Of a stretch of 64,000 nucleotides of DNA, positions 63,625-64,000 are shown piece after piece. Source of the stretch: Segetibacter sp. (lineage in GTDB: Bacteria; Bacteroidota; Bacteroidia; Chitinophagales; Chitinophagaceae); contig NZ_JAOQAH010000085.1 in the NCBI RefSeq assembly GCF_025963695.1, forward strand, positions 1 through 64,000, in the 5' to 3' direction. Each line of letters begins with the position of its first letter. Within the stretch, counting starts at the first letter, position 1. The notes below the pieces were generated by a model. That model made no database searches, was not told the DNA's origin, and worked only from the letters and a program-made list of their open reading frames with translations. The position numbers and the translations under genes are program-made.

Positions 63625-64000
63625 ATGAAGAAACATTCTTTTTTACATGTATTGCTTTTGGCCTCATTCTTCCTTACAGCCAATACCGAAACTTCATACG
63701 GTCAAAAAGCAGGTGTCAATGTAAGCGCATGGCCCAGGGGTATCACCTATGAAATTTTTGTTCTGGCATTCGCCGATTCAGACGGGGATGGGAAAGGCGA
63801 CATTAAAGGAATGACTTCTAAACTTGATTATTTGAAAGACCTTGGAGTGGAGGGAATATGGCTGATGCCTATGAGTCCTTCACCTTCTTATCATAAATAT
63901 GATGTGTCGGATTACTACGGTATACATCCTGACTATGGAACGATAGATGATTTCAAAAAATTCATAGAAGAAGCACATAAAAGAAATATAAAGGTAGTAA
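63625..64000 (+). CDS. Alpha-amylase-family (GH13) enzyme, N-terminal part, cut by window edge
   Basis: About 125 residues are visible. A signal peptide (residues 1-26, ending SYGQ) precedes the start of a GH13 catalytic barrel: ITYEIFVLAFADSDGDGKGD, LDYLKDLGVEGIWLMPMSPS, YDVSDYYGIHPDYGTIDDFK. The catalytic residues lie beyond the edge. Exported, so it probably degrades external alpha-glucans or oligosaccharides. Confidence 0.92.
   Translation, partial: MKKHSFLHVLLLASFFLTANTETSYGQKAGVNVSAWPRGITYEIFVLAFADSDGDGKGDIKGMTSKLDYLKDLGVEGIWLMPMSPSPSYHKYDVSDYYGIHPDYGTIDDFKKFIEEAHKRNIKVV

Overview
The window looks like chromosome from a Bacteroidota bacterium, most likely family Chitinophagaceae. The evidence is the SusC/SusD pair with an STN-domain receptor and an ECF-sigma/FecR pair, A-rich leaders without clear Shine-Dalgarno sequences, -7 boxes of the TAnnTTTG type, AT-rich DNA and many short lipoprotein signals. 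No tRNA, rRNA, CRISPR array, phage or intact insertion sequence was seen. The rank below phylum is an inference.

Layout. 0.2-8.0 kb: a plus-strand accessory-metabolism block (short-chain dehydrogenase, cupin lipoprotein, double carboxymuconolactone-decarboxylase protein, PQQ-type quinoprotein lipoprotein, antibiotic-biosynthesis-type monooxygenase, a wrecked aldo/keto reductase, a Crp-family regulator), then an F420-type NADP oxidoreductase, YceI and DoxX. 8.8-21.3 kb: a minus-strand glycan-utilisation locus read sigma factor, FecR anti-sigma, SusC, SusD, GH20 hexosaminidase, NagX-like acetyltransferase, SGNH hydrolase. It fits uptake and cleavage of N-acetylhexosamine-containing glycans. 21.8-37 kb: mixed genes, including an outer-membrane barrel, an LTA-synthase-type sulfatase, an HD protein, a cyclic-nucleotide-binding protein next to a transporter with a repeat-rich C-terminus, a PAP2 phosphatase, smpB, accD and a conserved protein with kinase-like motifs.

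37.5-50 kb: a near-complete purine catabolic island. Xanthine dehydrogenase (xdhA, xdhB, xdhC) gives urate. Urate oxidase, HIU hydrolase and OHCU decarboxylase give S-allantoin. Allantoinase, allantoate amidohydrolase and ureidoglycine aminohydrolase release ammonia. A DUF6986 protein and a BtuF-like metal-chelate-binding protein follow. All genes are on the minus strand except urate oxidase. 50-64 kb: a DUF72 protein, a NUDIX hydrolase, a RES/Xre toxin-antitoxin pair, a TetR-TolC-HlyD-DHA2 tripartite efflux operon with a clear double operator, an HNH protein, a two-part glycosyltransferase, a PlsC acyltransferase, a SIMPL protein, a HAD phosphatase and the start of a GH13 enzyme cut by the window edge.

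The most unusual signal is not a gene. A 20-bp element, GTACAAG(T/A)GAGTGACACAAC (type A) or GTACAAG(A/G)GTGCGACGCAAC (type B), occurs 17 times, always between genes and in both orientations. Four intergenic regions hold an inverted pair, and three copies lie in gaps inside apparent operons. The two types differ together at three positions with no mixed copies. In six copies an AGCA lies at a fixed distance, 13 nt in type A and 16 nt in type B. I do not recognise this element as a named family.
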